Made by a program: the position numbers and the translations under genes
Source of the DNA: Saccharopolyspora soli
GTDB lineage: Bacteria > Actinomycetota > Actinomycetes > Mycobacteriales > Pseudonocardiaceae
NCBI RefSeq assembly: GCF_022678645.1
Contig: NZ_JALBWV010000014.1
Location: forward strand, 1 to 64,000
Length of the DNA stretch: 64,000 nt
Direction of reading: 5' to 3'
Part shown: positions 1 through 8,911 of the stretch, one piece after another
Numbering within the stretch: the stretch's first letter is position 1
Layout of the letters: each line of letters starts with the position of its first letter
Notes under the pieces: generated by a model
Told to the model about the DNA's origin: nothing
The model's database searches: none
The model's input: the letters and a program-made list of their open reading frames with translations, nothing else

Positions 1-80
1 CCCTCACCCCAGCCGCCTAGCCTTGTGCCACATCACCCAAGACCCACCAGCGACAAACCAACCGAGACACGACAACCGGG

Positions 81-107
81 TTACCCGGTCGAAGGTGCCC
101 TTCACTC
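81..107. repeat. 27-bp half-hairpin repeat, copy 1
   Basis: This 27-bp stretch, ending in GGTGCCCTTCACTC, recurs at 8808-8834 with two differences. It looks like one arm of the hairpins at 19266-19310 and 49470-49520. Here only a single arm is present, so it is probably a decayed or half copy. Confidence 0.6.
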
Positions 108-121
108 CTCACCTGAATGGG

Positions 122-167
122 GTCGTGAGTGCGTGGCCGGGTTGGAGCCCGGTTGTGCACTCACGAC
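122..167 (-). terminator. Stem-loop directly after the amidase stop codon
   Basis: Arms GTCGTGAGTGC (122-132) and GCACTCACGAC (157-167) are perfectly complementary, and an inner CCGGG/CCCGG stem stacks inside them. The hairpin starts one base after the amidase stop on the minus strand and has no T-tract, as is common for actinobacterial terminators. The same outer arms flank a different inner stem at 25972-26017. Confidence 0.7.
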
Positions 168-1631
168 TTAGCGGAGTAGGGGTGGGAGGACTCGGTGGGT
201 CCAGTCGGTGGCGCGTTCGTAGGCGTGGGCCAGTTGCAGCAGGGGCCATTCGGCGTGGTTCCGGCCGATCAGCTGGACGCCCATCGGCAGCCCCGCGTCG
301 TTGAAACCGACCGGTAGGTTGACGATCGGCAGTCCGGACAGCGTCCACGGGGCGACCGTCTCCATCCACCGGTGGTAGGTGTCCATCGACCGGCCGTCGA
401 TCTGCCGCGGCCAGCGCTGATCCGCGTCGAACGGGAACACCTGCGCGCTTGGCGCGAGCAGGAAGTCGTAGTCGTCGAACAGCTGGTACGCCGCGGCGTA
501 CCACTCGTCGCGGCCGTCGAGGGCGCGCGAGATGTCCGCCGCGGTGAGCCGCTGGTAGCCCTCGATCTCGAAGATCAGCTCGGGTTTGAGCAGTTCGCGG
601 GCGGCCGGGTCGGCGTACTGGTCGACGTGGTTGCGCCCGACCATCCAGGACCGCCACAGCAGGAAGGTCTCCCACGCCTGCTCGATGGGCAGCCGCTGGG
701 ACACCGGCTCGACCGTGCAGCCGATGTCGGCGAAGGCGCCGAAGGAGTCGGCGCACTGGTCCAGCACGCCCGCTTCGGTGGCCAGGTATCCGTCGAAGTC
801 GCCGATCCAACCGATTCGGGTGCCTTCGAAGTTGCGTTCCAGGCGACCGGTGAACAGCTCCGGGTCCTGCTCGATGCTCAGCGGCGCGCCCGCATCCGGA
901 CCGGCCATGGTGGACAGCAGCATCGCCACGTCGCGCACCGTCCGCCCCATCGGGCCGACCACGGAAGGCTTGCTCACGAAACCTTCGGACGGGACGCGCC
1001 CGAAACTCGGCCGCAGCGAGACGAGATTGCCCCAGGCGGCCGGATTGCGCAGCGACCCCATGAAGTCGCTGCCATCGGCGACCGGAAGCATCCGCAAGGC
1101 CAGCGCGGATCCGGCGCCGCCGCTGCTGCCGCCCGCGCTGCGGGTGGTGTCGTAGGCGTTGAGCGTGGTGCCGAACACCGAGTTGAAGGTGTGCGAGCCC
1201 AGGCCGAACTCGGGGACGTTGGTCTTGCCGATGACGATCGCACCGGCCGCCCGCATCCGCCGCACGTGCAGTTCGTCGGTCGTCGCGATCGATTCGGCGT
1301 GGATCGGCGAGCCCTTGGTGGTGGGGAATCCGCAGACGTCGGAGAGGTCCTTGACCGCGATCGGGAATCCGTGCATCCACCCGGCGTGGTCGCCGCGGTC
1401 GAGCTCCCGGTCGCGCTGCCGGGCCTGGTCGATGAGCGCGGCCTCGTCGGCGCGGGAGATGATCGCGTTCACCGCCGGGTTGAACCGGTCGATGTGCCCG
1501 AGATAGGTCTCCAGCACCTCGACGCAGGAGATCTCCCGGCGGCGGATCAGCCAGGACAGCTCCACCGCGTCCAGCAGCACCAGGTCGGGGATCTGCGATG
1601 CGGGAAGTCCGGCACCCGGTGCCACGGCCAC
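168..1631 (-). CDS. Amidase (amidase-signature family)
   Basis: This predicted cytoplasmic hydrolase of 487 residues would cleave a C-N amide bond; the substrate cannot be told from sequence. The Ser-cisSer-Lys triad of the amidase-signature family is visible: Lys94 in AVKDLSDV, cis-Ser169 in SAGGSSGG and nucleophile Ser193 in GSDFMGSLRNPA, with the spacing of 75 and 24 residues known from characterised members. The usual TGGS around the nucleophile reads FMGS, so substrate preference may differ. The GTG start at 1631 has AGGAGG six bases upstream. The gene diverges from an MFS transporter, which could move the substrate or product. Confidence 0.92.
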   Translation of the reverse strand: MAVAPGAGLPASQIPDLVLLDAVELSWLIRRREISCVEVLETYLGHIDRFNPAVNAIISRADEAALIDQARQRDRELDRGDHAGWMHGFPIAVKDLSDVCGFPTTKGSPIHAESIATTDELHVRRMRAAGAIVIGKTNVPEFGLGSHTFNSVFGTTLNAYDTTRSAGGSSGGAGSALALRMLPVADGSDFMGSLRNPAAWGNLVSLRPSFGRVPSEGFVSKPSVVGPMGRTVRDVAMLLSTMAGPDAGAPLSIEQDPELFTGRLERNFEGTRIGWIGDFDGYLATEAGVLDQCADSFGAFADIGCTVEPVSQRLPIEQAWETFLLWRSWMVGRNHVDQYADPAARELLKPELIFEIEGYQRLTAADISRALDGRDEWYAAAYQLFDDYDFLLAPSAQVFPFDADQRWPRQIDGRSMDTYHRWMETVAPWTLSGLPIVNLPVGFNDAGLPMGVQLIGRNHAEWPLLQLAHAYERATDWTHRVLPPLLR

Positions 1632-1748
1632 GCTGTCCTCCTGTTGTCGATCAACTTCTGTTGACCATTGCTCCTCCGTGGGCCCGACGTCAACCCGCAG
1701 TACGACAGCGGGTGGAGTTGTGCGGAGCGGGCAGAGGCGTACGTCACG

Positions 1749-1761
1749 TTAGCGTTGCTAA
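1749..1761. promoter_or_regulatory. Candidate operator between divergent amidase and MFS genes
   Basis: The inverted repeat TTAGC-gtt-GCTAA lies in the 183-bp divergent intergenic region, about 55 bp before the transporter start. It is one of the few AT-containing palindromes there and could be a regulator site serving both genes. The regulator is unknown, and no typical -35/-10 pair stands out. Confidence 0.35.
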
Positions 1762-1814
1762 AAACTATCCGGCTTCCCACGCTGGTAAGACCACCACACC
1801 GATAGGAGGGGCGG

Positions 1815-2984
1815 ATGCCCGCAGTGGCAGTTGCCGGGCAACGTCCGCGGACCATCGGGGTTCCGCGGGTGCTGTCGTCGGTTGCTGCGGTTGTCACGGT
1901 CGGGGTGTTCCCGGTCTTCCTCGTCGGTGGCCTCGGCGTGCAGTTGCAGCAGGACCTCGGCTTCGGTGCTGCGCTGCTGGGCGTGGCGGCGGCTGGTTTC
2001 TTCGGCGTCGCGTCCGCCTCGTCCCGGACGATGGGCTGGCTGGTCGAGCGGATCGGCGCGCGGGCGGGTATGCGGATCGGCGTGCTGGGCAGTTCGCTTT
2101 GCCTTTTCGGTCTGGCCGTCGCGCCGAACGCTGCCTGGTTGCTGGGTCTGCTGTGGGTGGCCGGACTGCCCAACTCGCTGGCTCAGCCCGCATCGAATCT
2201 GCTCATCGCGCAAGGCATTCCGGCGGACCGCCGGGGCATGGGCTTCGGTGTCAAGCAGTCCTCGATCCCGGCCGCGACCCTGCTGGCGGGGGTCGCGGTG
2301 CCCGCTGTGGCGCTGACCGTCGGCTGGCGCTGGGTGTTCGTGATCGCCGGGGCGCTGGGCCTGGTTGCCGCCTTCTCGGTGCCGCGACTGCCCGCGGCCG
2401 AGCGGTCCGCGACCAGCCGCACCGAGACGAGCGGTCGGAACGCGGGTCGGGGTGCGCTGTTGCTGTTGGCGATCTCCGGCGGCTTGGGCTCGGCCGCGGC
2501 CAACGCGTTGGGCGCTTTCGTCACCACCACCGCTGTCGAGGTCGGGTTCAGCCCGTCGGCGGCCGGGTTGGTGCTGTCGCTGGGTTCGGCGACGGGGCTG
2601 GTGATCCGGTTGTGCGCGGGTGTGCTGGCCGATCGCAAGAACCCGAACCTGGTGCGGATGATCACCGCGATGCTGCTGATCGGTTCGATCGGCTTCGGGC
2701 TGATGGCAGTGGACTCACCGGCGGTGTTCCTGATCGGGGTGTCCGTCGGGTTCGGTGCGGGCTGGGCCTGGCCGGGACTGCTGAACTTCGCGGTCGCCAA
2801 GCTCGCGCCCGACCGGGTCGCGAGCGCCACTTCGTTCACGCAGACCGGTATCTACCTGGGCGGCAGCCTCGGGCCGCTGCTGTTCGGCGTCTTCGCCGAG
2901 CACGCGGGCCTGGCGGGTGCCTGGCTGGCCGCCGGAATCGCGGCGATCATCGCGGGCATCCTCCTGCTGTTCATCCGCCGCTGA
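1815..2984 (+). CDS. MFS transporter
   Basis: The 389-residue protein has about 11-12 hydrophobic segments and the usual major facilitator layout. The cytoplasmic loop after TM2 reads GWLVERIGARAGMR, a relaxed form of MFS motif A, and a second such loop (GVLADRKNP) opens the C-terminal half. The ATG start has GGAGG about six bases upstream. It diverges from the amidase, so export or uptake of a related amide or acid is possible but unproven. The substrate cannot be predicted. Confidence 0.88.
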   Translation: MPAVAVAGQRPRTIGVPRVLSSVAAVVTVGVFPVFLVGGLGVQLQQDLGFGAALLGVAAAGFFGVASASSRTMGWLVERIGARAGMRIGVLGSSLCLFGLAVAPNAAWLLGLLWVAGLPNSLAQPASNLLIAQGIPADRRGMGFGVKQSSIPAATLLAGVAVPAVALTVGWRWVFVIAGALGLVAAFSVPRLPAAERSATSRTETSGRNAGRGALLLLAISGGLGSAAANALGAFVTTTAVEVGFSPSAAGLVLSLGSATGLVIRLCAGVLADRKNPNLVRMITAMLLIGSIGFGLMAVDSPAVFLIGVSVGFGAGWAWPGLLNFAVAKLAPDRVASATSFTQTGIYLGGSLGPLLFGVFAEHAGLAGAWLAAGIAAIIAGILLLFIRR

Positions 2985-3037
2985 GTCCCGTCGCCGCCAC
3001 GCCGAGCGCCGTGGCGGCGTCCCAAATTTCTAAGAGT

Positions 3038-3119
3038 CATACGTAAGTCGGGGATCCCGGAGTCGAGAAAGCCTCTGGGGTTCCGCTACCCGCACCGCCA
3101 CGCAACCCAATCCGCGCGC
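3038..3119 (-). repeat. Dispersed ~75-bp intergenic repeat, copy 1
   Basis: This is the first of five copies in the window (others at 8721, 22424, 24721 and 63916). The core contains GGGATCCC, a CTCNGAGG-like segment and GGCGGTGCGGG on the opposite strand. It lies 54 bp after the MFS stop codon and in reverse orientation to copies 3-5. No open reading frame is conserved between copies. Confidence 0.8.
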
Positions 3120-3150
3120 TCTTAAATTTGGGAACCGGAATCCGGCGAGG

Positions 3151-3501
3151 TCAGTGCTTGCGGGCCACCCCGCCGTAGAGCAGGTGGTAGTCGCGGTCCG
3201 TGCCGACTTGGCCGGGTTCGGGGCGCCAGTCCGCCAGGTAGGCCGCGCCCGGTGGCAGGATCTCGAAGTCGCCGAACAGTTCCTCGATCCAACCGGTCTC
3301 CCGCGGATGGATCGGGTCGGAGGTCTCGGCGTAGCGCTGCGCGAGGATGCGCATCGCGCCCGGATCATGGCTGCCGGTCAGGTGCGAGACCACCAGGTGG
3401 CTACCCGGCACCACCGCGTCCCGATAGGTCTCGACCAGCGCGAGCGGTTCGTCGGAGTCGGGGACGAAGTGCAGCACCGCTGCCAGCAGCGTGTCGACCA
3501 T
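3151..3501 (-). pseudogene. Truncated SAM-dependent methyltransferase (DUF574-type C-terminus)
   Basis: The 116 codons read like the C-terminal half of the actinobacterial S-adenosylmethionine methyltransferases of the DUF574/Methyltransf_19 family, normally about 270 residues. Visible features are AAVLHFVPD, the loop PGSHLVVSHL and the ending YHLLYGGVARKH. The N-terminal part carrying the SAM-binding GxG motif is missing: upstream the reading frame runs into the mscR promoter region. I infer a decayed gene rather than a short functional one, because half of the Rossmann fold would be absent. The ATG used here is only the first in-frame start in the homologous part. Confidence 0.65.
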
Positions 3502-3646
3502 CCTCGTCCTCCCCCGTCGTACCGGAATCGTACAGTAGTCATTTGGTAACTCTCCGTGCTTGTGAAATGATCGGCGCTGCTCTTGCTGATGGTCATGCGC
3601 GCATATGACGATGGTGTCCTCAACTAACAATCTGCTGGAGGTGCTC

Positions 3647-4729
3647 GTGGCCGACGTTCGCGCGGTGGTGGCGACCGGGAAGGGAAAACCGGTCGAGGTG
3701 GTGACCATCAACGTCCCGGATCCGGGACCAGGTGAGGCCGTGGTGCAGGTGCAGGCGTGCGGGGTGTGCCACACGGATCTGCACTACCGCGAGGGCGGCA
3801 TCAGCGATGAGTACCCGTTCCTGCTCGGCCACGAGGCCGCCGGGGTGGTCGAAGCGGTCGGTGAGGGCGTGCAGGACGTGCAGCCCGGCGACTTCGTGAT
3901 CCTCAACTGGCGCGCGGTGTGCGGGGTGTGCCGGGCCTGCAAACGAGGTCGGCCGCAGTACTGCTTCAACACGCACAACGCGAAGCAGCCGATGACGCTC
4001 GAAGGCACGCCGCTGTCGCCCGCCCTGGGCATCGGCGCGTTCGCGGAGAAGACGCTGGTGCACGCGGGGCAGTGCACCAAGGTGGACCCCTCGGCGAGCC
4101 CGGCGGTCGCCGGGTTGCTGGGTTGCGGTGTGATGGCCGGGATCGGTGCCGCGGTCAACACGGGCAACGCCGGGCCGGGCGACACCGTCGCGGTGCTCGG
4201 CTGCGGTGGCGTCGGCGACGGCGCGATCGCCGGGGCGAGCATGGCCGGTGCGCGCCGGATCATCGCGGTCGACACCGACCCGAAGAAGCTGCAGTGGGCC
4301 CGGCAGTTCGGCGCCACGCACACCGTCAATGCCAGCGAGACCGACAGCGTCGAGGCGATCCGCGAGCTCACCGGCGGCTTCGGCGCCGATCTGGTGGTGG
4401 ACGCGGTCGGTCGGCCCGAGACGTTCAAGCAGGCGTTCTACGCGCGTGATCTCGCGGGCACCGTGGTGCTGGTCGGGGTCCCCACCCCGGAGATGAAGCT
4501 GGAACTGCCGCTGCTGGACGTCTTCGGTCGCGGTGGCGCGGTGAAGTCCAGCTGGTACGGCGACTGCCTGCCGGAACGCGACTTCCCGATGCTGATCGAG
4601 CTCTACCAGCAGGGCCGCCTGCCGTTGGAGAAGTTCGTCAGCGAGGAGATCGCGCTGGACCAGGTGGAGCAGGCGTTCGAGAAGATGCACCGCGGCGAGG
4701 TGCTGCGTTCGGTGGTGATCTTCGGATGA
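3647..4729 (+). CDS. mscR: S-(hydroxymethyl)mycothiol dehydrogenase
   Basis: This zinc-dependent medium-chain alcohol dehydrogenase oxidises the adduct of formaldehyde and mycothiol with NAD+, the mycothiol counterpart of glutathione-dependent formaldehyde dehydrogenase. The catalytic zinc site GVCHTD and GHEAAG, the structural zinc cluster C-x2-C-x2-C in [15 protein letters not shown], and the nucleotide motif GCGGVG are all present. I chose the GTG at 3647 because GGAGG ends five bases before it; an in-frame ATG at 3605 has no such site. The gene overlaps the following metallohydrolase by four bases, and that pairing is common in mycothiol producers. Confidence 0.93.
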   Translation: MADVRAVVATGKGKPVEVVTINVPDPGPGEAVVQVQACGVCHTDLHYREGGISDEYPFLLGHEAAGVVEAVGEGVQDVQPGDFVILNWRAVCGVCRACKRGRPQYCFNTHNAKQPMTLEGTPLSPALGIGAFAEKTLVHAGQCTKVDPSASPAVAGLLGCGVMAGIGAAVNTGNAGPGDTVAVLGCGGVGDGAIAGASMAGARRIIAVDTDPKKLQWARQFGATHTVNASETDSVEAIRELTGGFGADLVVDAVGRPETFKQAFYARDLAGTVVLVGVPTPEMKLELPLLDVFGRGGAVKSSWYGDCLPERDFPMLIELYQQGRLPLEKFVSEEIALDQVEQAFEKMHRGEVLRSVVIFG

Positions 4730-5355
4730 CGCTGCGCATCGACCACGCGACCACGTCGGGCACGTTCTCGCTGGACGGCCAGACCTTCGACGTGGACAAC
4801 AACGCGTGGGTGGTCGGCGACGACCAGGAGTGCGTGGTCATCGACGCGCCGCACGACGTCGACGCGATCCGCGGGTTGGTCGGGGACCGCCGGGTGCTGG
4901 CGGTGCTGTGCACCCACGCCCACGACGACCACGTGCGCAAAGCGCCGGAATTGGCCGATGCCGTCGGGGCGCCGCTGTTCCTGCACCCCGACGACATGGT
5001 GCTGTGGAACCTGACCCACCCGGACCGCAAGCCCGACCGGGAACTTGCCGACGGCCAAGTGGTCGAGGTCGGCGGCACCGGCCTGCGGGTGCTGCACACC
5101 CCCGGCCACGCGCCGGGTGCCGTCTGCTTCTACTCGCCGGAGCTGGGCGTGGTGTTCACCGGGGACACGTTGTTCGCCGGCGGGCCGGGTGCCACCGGCC
5201 GGTCCTATTCGGACTTCGACGTGATCGTGGCGTCGATCCGGGACCGGCTGCTGCCGCTGCCGGAGGCCACCGAAGTCCGGCCCGGACACGGCGAGAGCAC
5301 CACGATCGGCGCGGTCCGCCCGCAGTTCGACGAGTGGGTCGCCCGCGGATATTGA
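4726..5355 (+). CDS. MBL-fold metallohydrolase, partner of MscR
   Basis: The 209-residue metallo-beta-lactamase-fold hydrolase carries the metal motif THAHDDH, followed by HTPGHAPG, the metal-bridging Asp in FTGDTLF and a C-terminal GHG. Its ATGA overlap with mscR indicates translational coupling. In this context the likely job is hydrolysis of S-formylmycothiol or a related thioester formed by MscR, releasing formate and regenerating mycothiol; this is inferred from gene pairing, not from the sequence alone. Size and motifs are those of the glyoxalase II-like branch. Confidence 0.88.
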   Translation: MTLRIDHATTSGTFSLDGQTFDVDNNAWVVGDDQECVVIDAPHDVDAIRGLVGDRRVLAVLCTHAHDDHVRKAPELADAVGAPLFLHPDDMVLWNLTHPDRKPDRELADGQVVEVGGTGLRVLHTPGHAPGAVCFYSPELGVVFTGDTLFAGGPGATGRSYSDFDVIVASIRDRLLPLPEATEVRPGHGESTTIGAVRPQFDEWVARGY

Positions 5356-5597
5356 CCGTTCCCGGCCCGGCGTCGGTGGTGGACAGGTAGGTTCGCCGCT
5401 ACGACTTTCGCCGGATGAAGTGCGTCGGCGGCGGGTACATGATCTCCGCTGCCCGTCGTCGACGACGCGCCGGTGACGGGTGGTTGGCGCGCTGCGGACA
5501 TCGGTCACCCCGAAACCGGTGTCCGCGGCGCCGGTTCGCGGGTGGTGCTCCTGGGCGACCCGCGCAAGCCCGTTGGGACACGCTCTAGGCAGGTTCG

Positions 5598-6839
5598 ATG
5601 GTCGATCACGCACTTGGTCGTGCCGCTGTCCCGCAGTCGCGGACGGGCTTGCTGGCTCGGGTCACCATGCACCGCGCCGTGCTCGGCGATCTCACCTTCG
5701 TAGTGGTGCTTTCGGTGCTGCACGGCTTCGCCCTGTCCATCGGCGAGCATCCGCCGTGGATCGACTGGTGGTGGCCGTTGCTGGTGAGCGTGCCAGCCAC
5801 CGCGCTGTTGATGCTGCGGCGGTGGGCCCCGTGGCTGGTGCTGTTCGCACAGCTGGCGGTCACCGTCGGTCTCACCGTGTTCAAACTGGACATCGGTGGG
5901 CTCAACCTGGTGATCCTGGTCGCGATCTACTCGGTCTGCGTGCGCGGCTCGCTGAAGGCGGCGGTGGTCGCCGCGACGATCGCGATGGTTTACCCGGTCA
6001 GCGAGATGATCGTTTACGACATGTCGCCGGTGGAGGGCCTGCTGCGGATCTCCGGCGCGGTGGTGAACCTGGTGATGGTGGTCGGCTGGGCGCGCGCGAT
6101 GCAGATCGGCCGCCGACGCGCCGCGCAGCTGGAACAGACCATGACCATGCTCGACGAGGCGCGCGATCAACTCGCCGCGGACGCGGCGGCCATCGAACGA
6201 GCCCGCATCGCTCGCGAGTTCCACGACATCGTGTCGCACAACTTGTCCGTGGTGGCGTTGCGCGCGGGCGTTGCGCGGGCGCTGATCGACCGCGATCAGG
6301 ACCACGCCCGGCAGACCTTGCAGGAGCTCGAACAGAGTTCCAGGAGCGCGCTGGGGGAGATGCGCAACCTGCTCAACGCGCTGCGCGATCACAGCACGGC
6401 GGGCCGGGACCCGATGGACTGGCAACCGACGCCCAGCCTGGACGGGGTGGATGCGCTGGTCGCTTCGGTGCGCGGTCCGCACGTGGAGTGGAAGCTCGAC
6501 CGGCGGGGTCAGGTCCGCGAGCTCAGTTCCGGGGTCGAGATGACGGCGTACCGGATCGTGCAGGAGGCCATGACCAACGTGCTCAAGCACGCGGGCGCGG
6601 GGCGGGCGCGGGTGCTGCTGGACTACGGACCTGCCGCGCTGCGGATCGAGGTGACCAATCGGATCAGCGGGGTGGACGCGGTGGGAGGCCGAGCGGTCTC
6701 CCAACCGTCGGGACATGGGCTGATCGGGCTGCGGGAACGCGTTGCGCTGCTAGGCGGAACCTTGACGGCACACCCAATCATGAACGGTTTTCATCTTGAA
6801 GCCGTGCTACCGTGCGCGGAAAATTCGGACCTGGCCTGA
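5598..6839 (+). CDS. Two-component sensor histidine kinase (NarL-system type)
   Basis: This membrane histidine kinase of 413 residues has about five or six N-terminal hydrophobic helices (residues 28-165), then a DHp domain of the HisKA_3 class with the H-box REFHDIVSHN (phospho-acceptor His209), and an ATPase domain with EAMTNVLKHA as N-box and GHGLIGLRER as the G-box region. No extracellular sensor domain is visible, so the signal may be sensed in the membrane. It precedes its response regulator by 40 bases. The ATG has only a weak AGG upstream, so a start at the downstream Met24 is possible. Confidence 0.9.
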   Translation: MVDHALGRAAVPQSRTGLLARVTMHRAVLGDLTFVVVLSVLHGFALSIGEHPPWIDWWWPLLVSVPATALLMLRRWAPWLVLFAQLAVTVGLTVFKLDIGGLNLVILVAIYSVCVRGSLKAAVVAATIAMVYPVSEMIVYDMSPVEGLLRISGAVVNLVMVVGWARAMQIGRRRAAQLEQTMTMLDEARDQLAADAAAIERARIAREFHDIVSHNLSVVALRAGVARALIDRDQDHARQTLQELEQSSRSALGEMRNLLNALRDHSTAGRDPMDWQPTPSLDGVDALVASVRGPHVEWKLDRRGQVRELSSGVEMTAYRIVQEAMTNVLKHAGAGRARVLLDYGPAALRIEVTNRISGVDAVGGRAVSQPSGHGLIGLRERVALLGGTLTAHPIMNGFHLEAVLPCAENSDLA

Positions 6840-6879
6840 ATCGAAATTCGGGCCACCCGGATCGAGGAGGCCCGGCCGC

Positions 6880-7575
6880 GTGGAAACTGCTGACACGACC
6901 GTCCTGGTAGCCGACGACCAAGCGATGATCCGCGCGGGACTGGTGGCCCTGCTGTCCAACGAACCGGGGCTGCGGGTGCTGGCCGAAGCCGCCGATGGCG
7001 ACGCGGCAGTGGCCGCGGTGCGCCGCCGTCGTCCCGACGTGGTCCTGATGGACGTGCGGATGCCGGGCAAGGACGGCATCGCGGCGGCCCGCGAGATCGT
7101 CGCGGAGACCGACGGCGAGACCGCGGTGATCATGCTTACCGTGCACGACCTCGACGAGTACGTCTACGCCGCGTTGCGCGCCGGTGCCAGCGGTTTCCTG
7201 CTCAAGGACGCCACCCCGGAAGACCTGGTCAAGGCCGTGCACACGGTCGCCGACGGGGATGCCCTGATCGCGCCGCGGGTCACCAAGCGGCTGTTGCAGC
7301 GCTTCGCCGCGCTCGGCGTCCGGGATGCGCGCAGCGAGCTCAGCGCCCTGACCGAGCGGGAGTTGGACGTGCTGCTGGAAGTCGCCCGCGGCGGTTCGAA
7401 CGCCGAGATCGCCCGCAACCTCGGGTTGGCGGAGCTGACCGTCAAGTCGCACCTCTACCACGTGATGCAGAAGCTGCACCTCAACTCGCGCACCCAGTTG
7501 GTGATCACCGCCTACGAGACCGGGCTGGTCTCGCCGGGCCAAACCGGCAGGCGACCGCGCCGCGCCTCGGCGTAG
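6880..7575 (+). CDS. LuxR/NarL-family response regulator
   Basis: Receiver domain in residues 7-125 with acidic pair ADD, phospho-acceptor Asp58 in DVVLMDVRMPG and the switch lysine in LLKDAT; C-terminal LuxR-type helix-turn-helix (LTERELDVL, then AEIARNLGLAELTVKSHL). It is the obvious partner of the preceding kinase. GTG at 6880 is preferred because GAGGAGG lies nine bases upstream, whereas an ATG at 6796 is inside the kinase gene and adds a non-homologous extension. Targets are unknown. Confidence 0.92.
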   Translation: METADTTVLVADDQAMIRAGLVALLSNEPGLRVLAEAADGDAAVAAVRRRRPDVVLMDVRMPGKDGIAAAREIVAETDGETAVIMLTVHDLDEYVYAALRAGASGFLLKDATPEDLVKAVHTVADGDALIAPRVTKRLLQRFAALGVRDARSELSALTERELDVLLEVARGGSNAEIARNLGLAELTVKSHLYHVMQKLHLNSRTQLVITAYETGLVSPGQTGRRPRRASA

Positions 7576-7576
7576 T

Positions 7577-7600
7577 GGGCGATTTCGCGCGAAATCGCCC
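7577..7600. repeat. Perfect 24-bp palindrome of the TTTCGCG-GAAA family
   Basis: A perfect 24-bp self-complementary sequence centred on TTTCGCGCGAAA begins one base after the response regulator stop. Related palindromes occur at 15807-15830 and 38366-38420, also after stop codons, so this may be a terminator-like or protein-binding repeat. An adjacent ACCGGTACCGGT-like palindrome follows. Confidence 0.6.
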
Positions 7601-7655
7601 CGGTACCGGTGACGCCAAGGCGGGTGCCGGTCGTCGGACGAGCTCTAATGGGGAC

Positions 7656-8705
7656 ATGAGTTCTGCACTGCGAGTCGGACTTGTCGGCTATGGCGTTGGT
7701 GGCGCCTTCTTCCACGCACCGCTGATCGCTGCCCACCCATCGCTGCGGTTGGCTGCGGTCGTCACCGCGAATCCCGAGCGGCAGCAGCAGGTGCGCGCCG
7801 CCCATCCCGAGACCGCGGTGCTCGACGACGTGGACGCCCTGCTGGACCGCGAGCTCGATCTCGCGGTGATCGCCAGCCCGAACCGCACCCACGTCGAGTT
7901 GGCGACCGCCGCACTGGACGCTGGCCTGCCGGTCGTGGTGGACAAGCCGTTCACGCCCACGGCGGTGGAGGGTCGGCGGCTGATCGAGCACGCCGCGGCC
8001 AAGGATCTGATGCTGACGGTGTTCCAGAACCGGCGGTGGGACAGCGACATGCGCACGGTGCGCAGTCTGCTGGACGCCGGTGAACTGGGCCGGGTGCACC
8101 GCTTCGAATCGCGGTTCGAGCGGTGGTCGCCGACGCCGAAGCCGACCTGGCGGGATTCCGGCGGCGCCGAGGACGTCGCGGGAGTGCTCTACGACCTGGG
8201 CAGCCACTTGATCGACCAGGCTCTGCAGCTGTTCGGGCCGGTTGCGGCGGTCTACGCCGAGATCGACTGCCGACGACCGGAGGTGCGGGCCGACGACGAT
8301 TCGTTCGTCGCGCTCACCCACGCCAACGGAGTGCGCTCGCACCTGTGGATGAGCAAGCTCGCCGCGCAGCAGGGACCGCGCTTCCGCGTGCTCGGGGATG
8401 CCGCCACGTTCACCAAGTACGGCCTCGACCCGCAGGAAGCAGAGTTGCGCGCCGGTCGCCGACCTACCGACGACACCTGGGGCCGGGAGCCGGAGGAGTC
8501 GTGGGGAGTCCTGGGCGTCGGCGACGAACTCCGCCGGGTGCCCAGCGAAGCGGGCAACTACCTGGCGTTCTACGACGGAGTCGTCGCAGCGCTGCGCGAC
8601 GGCGCTCCGCCCCCGGTCGACCCCGCGGACGCCGTGGCAGCGCTGGACGTGATCTCGGCGGCCAGCCGCTCCGCCGCCGAGATCACGGTGGACCGCCTGC
8701 TGTAG
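7656..8705 (+). CDS. Gfo/Idh/MocA-family oxidoreductase
   Basis: A 349-residue NAD(P)-dependent oxidoreductase. The N-terminal Rossmann fold begins with GLVGYGVGGAFFHAPL, and the family motif EKP appears as VVDKPF near residue 95. A C-terminal alpha/beta domain follows, ending in DVISAASRSAAEITV, typical of the Oxidoreductase_C branch. Likely substrates are sugars, inositols or related polyols, but nothing identifies one. I chose ATG 7656 because the glycine motif then lies at the usual distance from the N-terminus. The gene stands alone behind the two-component system. Confidence 0.88.
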   Translation: MSSALRVGLVGYGVGGAFFHAPLIAAHPSLRLAAVVTANPERQQQVRAAHPETAVLDDVDALLDRELDLAVIASPNRTHVELATAALDAGLPVVVDKPFTPTAVEGRRLIEHAAAKDLMLTVFQNRRWDSDMRTVRSLLDAGELGRVHRFESRFERWSPTPKPTWRDSGGAEDVAGVLYDLGSHLIDQALQLFGPVAAVYAEIDCRRPEVRADDDSFVALTHANGVRSHLWMSKLAAQQGPRFRVLGDAATFTKYGLDPQEAELRAGRRPTDDTWGREPEESWGVLGVGDELRRVPSEAGNYLAFYDGVVAALRDGAPPPVDPADAVAALDVISAASRSAAEITVDRLL

Positions 8706-8720
8706 GCAGCACCGATCTGG

Positions 8721-8803
8721 ACATACATAAGTCGGGGATCCCGCAGTCGAGAAAGCCTCTGAGGTTCCGCTACCCGCACCGCCACGCAAGCCAATCCGCG
8801 CAC
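8721..8803 (-). repeat. Dispersed ~75-bp intergenic repeat, copy 2
   Basis: This copy is nearly identical to copy 1 at 3038-3119, including the flanking CCAATCCGCGC on its outer side, so the two form one subtype. It starts 16 bp after the oxidoreductase stop and has the same orientation as copy 1. Confidence 0.8.
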
Positions 8804-8807
8804 CCTC

Positions 8808-8834
8808 TTACTCGGTCAAAGGTGCCCTTCACTC
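8808..8834. repeat. 27-bp half-hairpin repeat, copy 2
   Basis: Matches 81-107 at 25 of 27 positions. It abuts the dispersed repeat copy 2, so two repeat families are joined here upstream of xfp. No complementary arm is found nearby. Confidence 0.6.
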
Positions 8835-8911
8835 CTGGATCCCGTGCCGAGTTGCGAAGCGGCTGTTGCCGCCCACGCTGAAGGGCGAGGTGACGAGGTT
8901 GGGGAGCCGGG

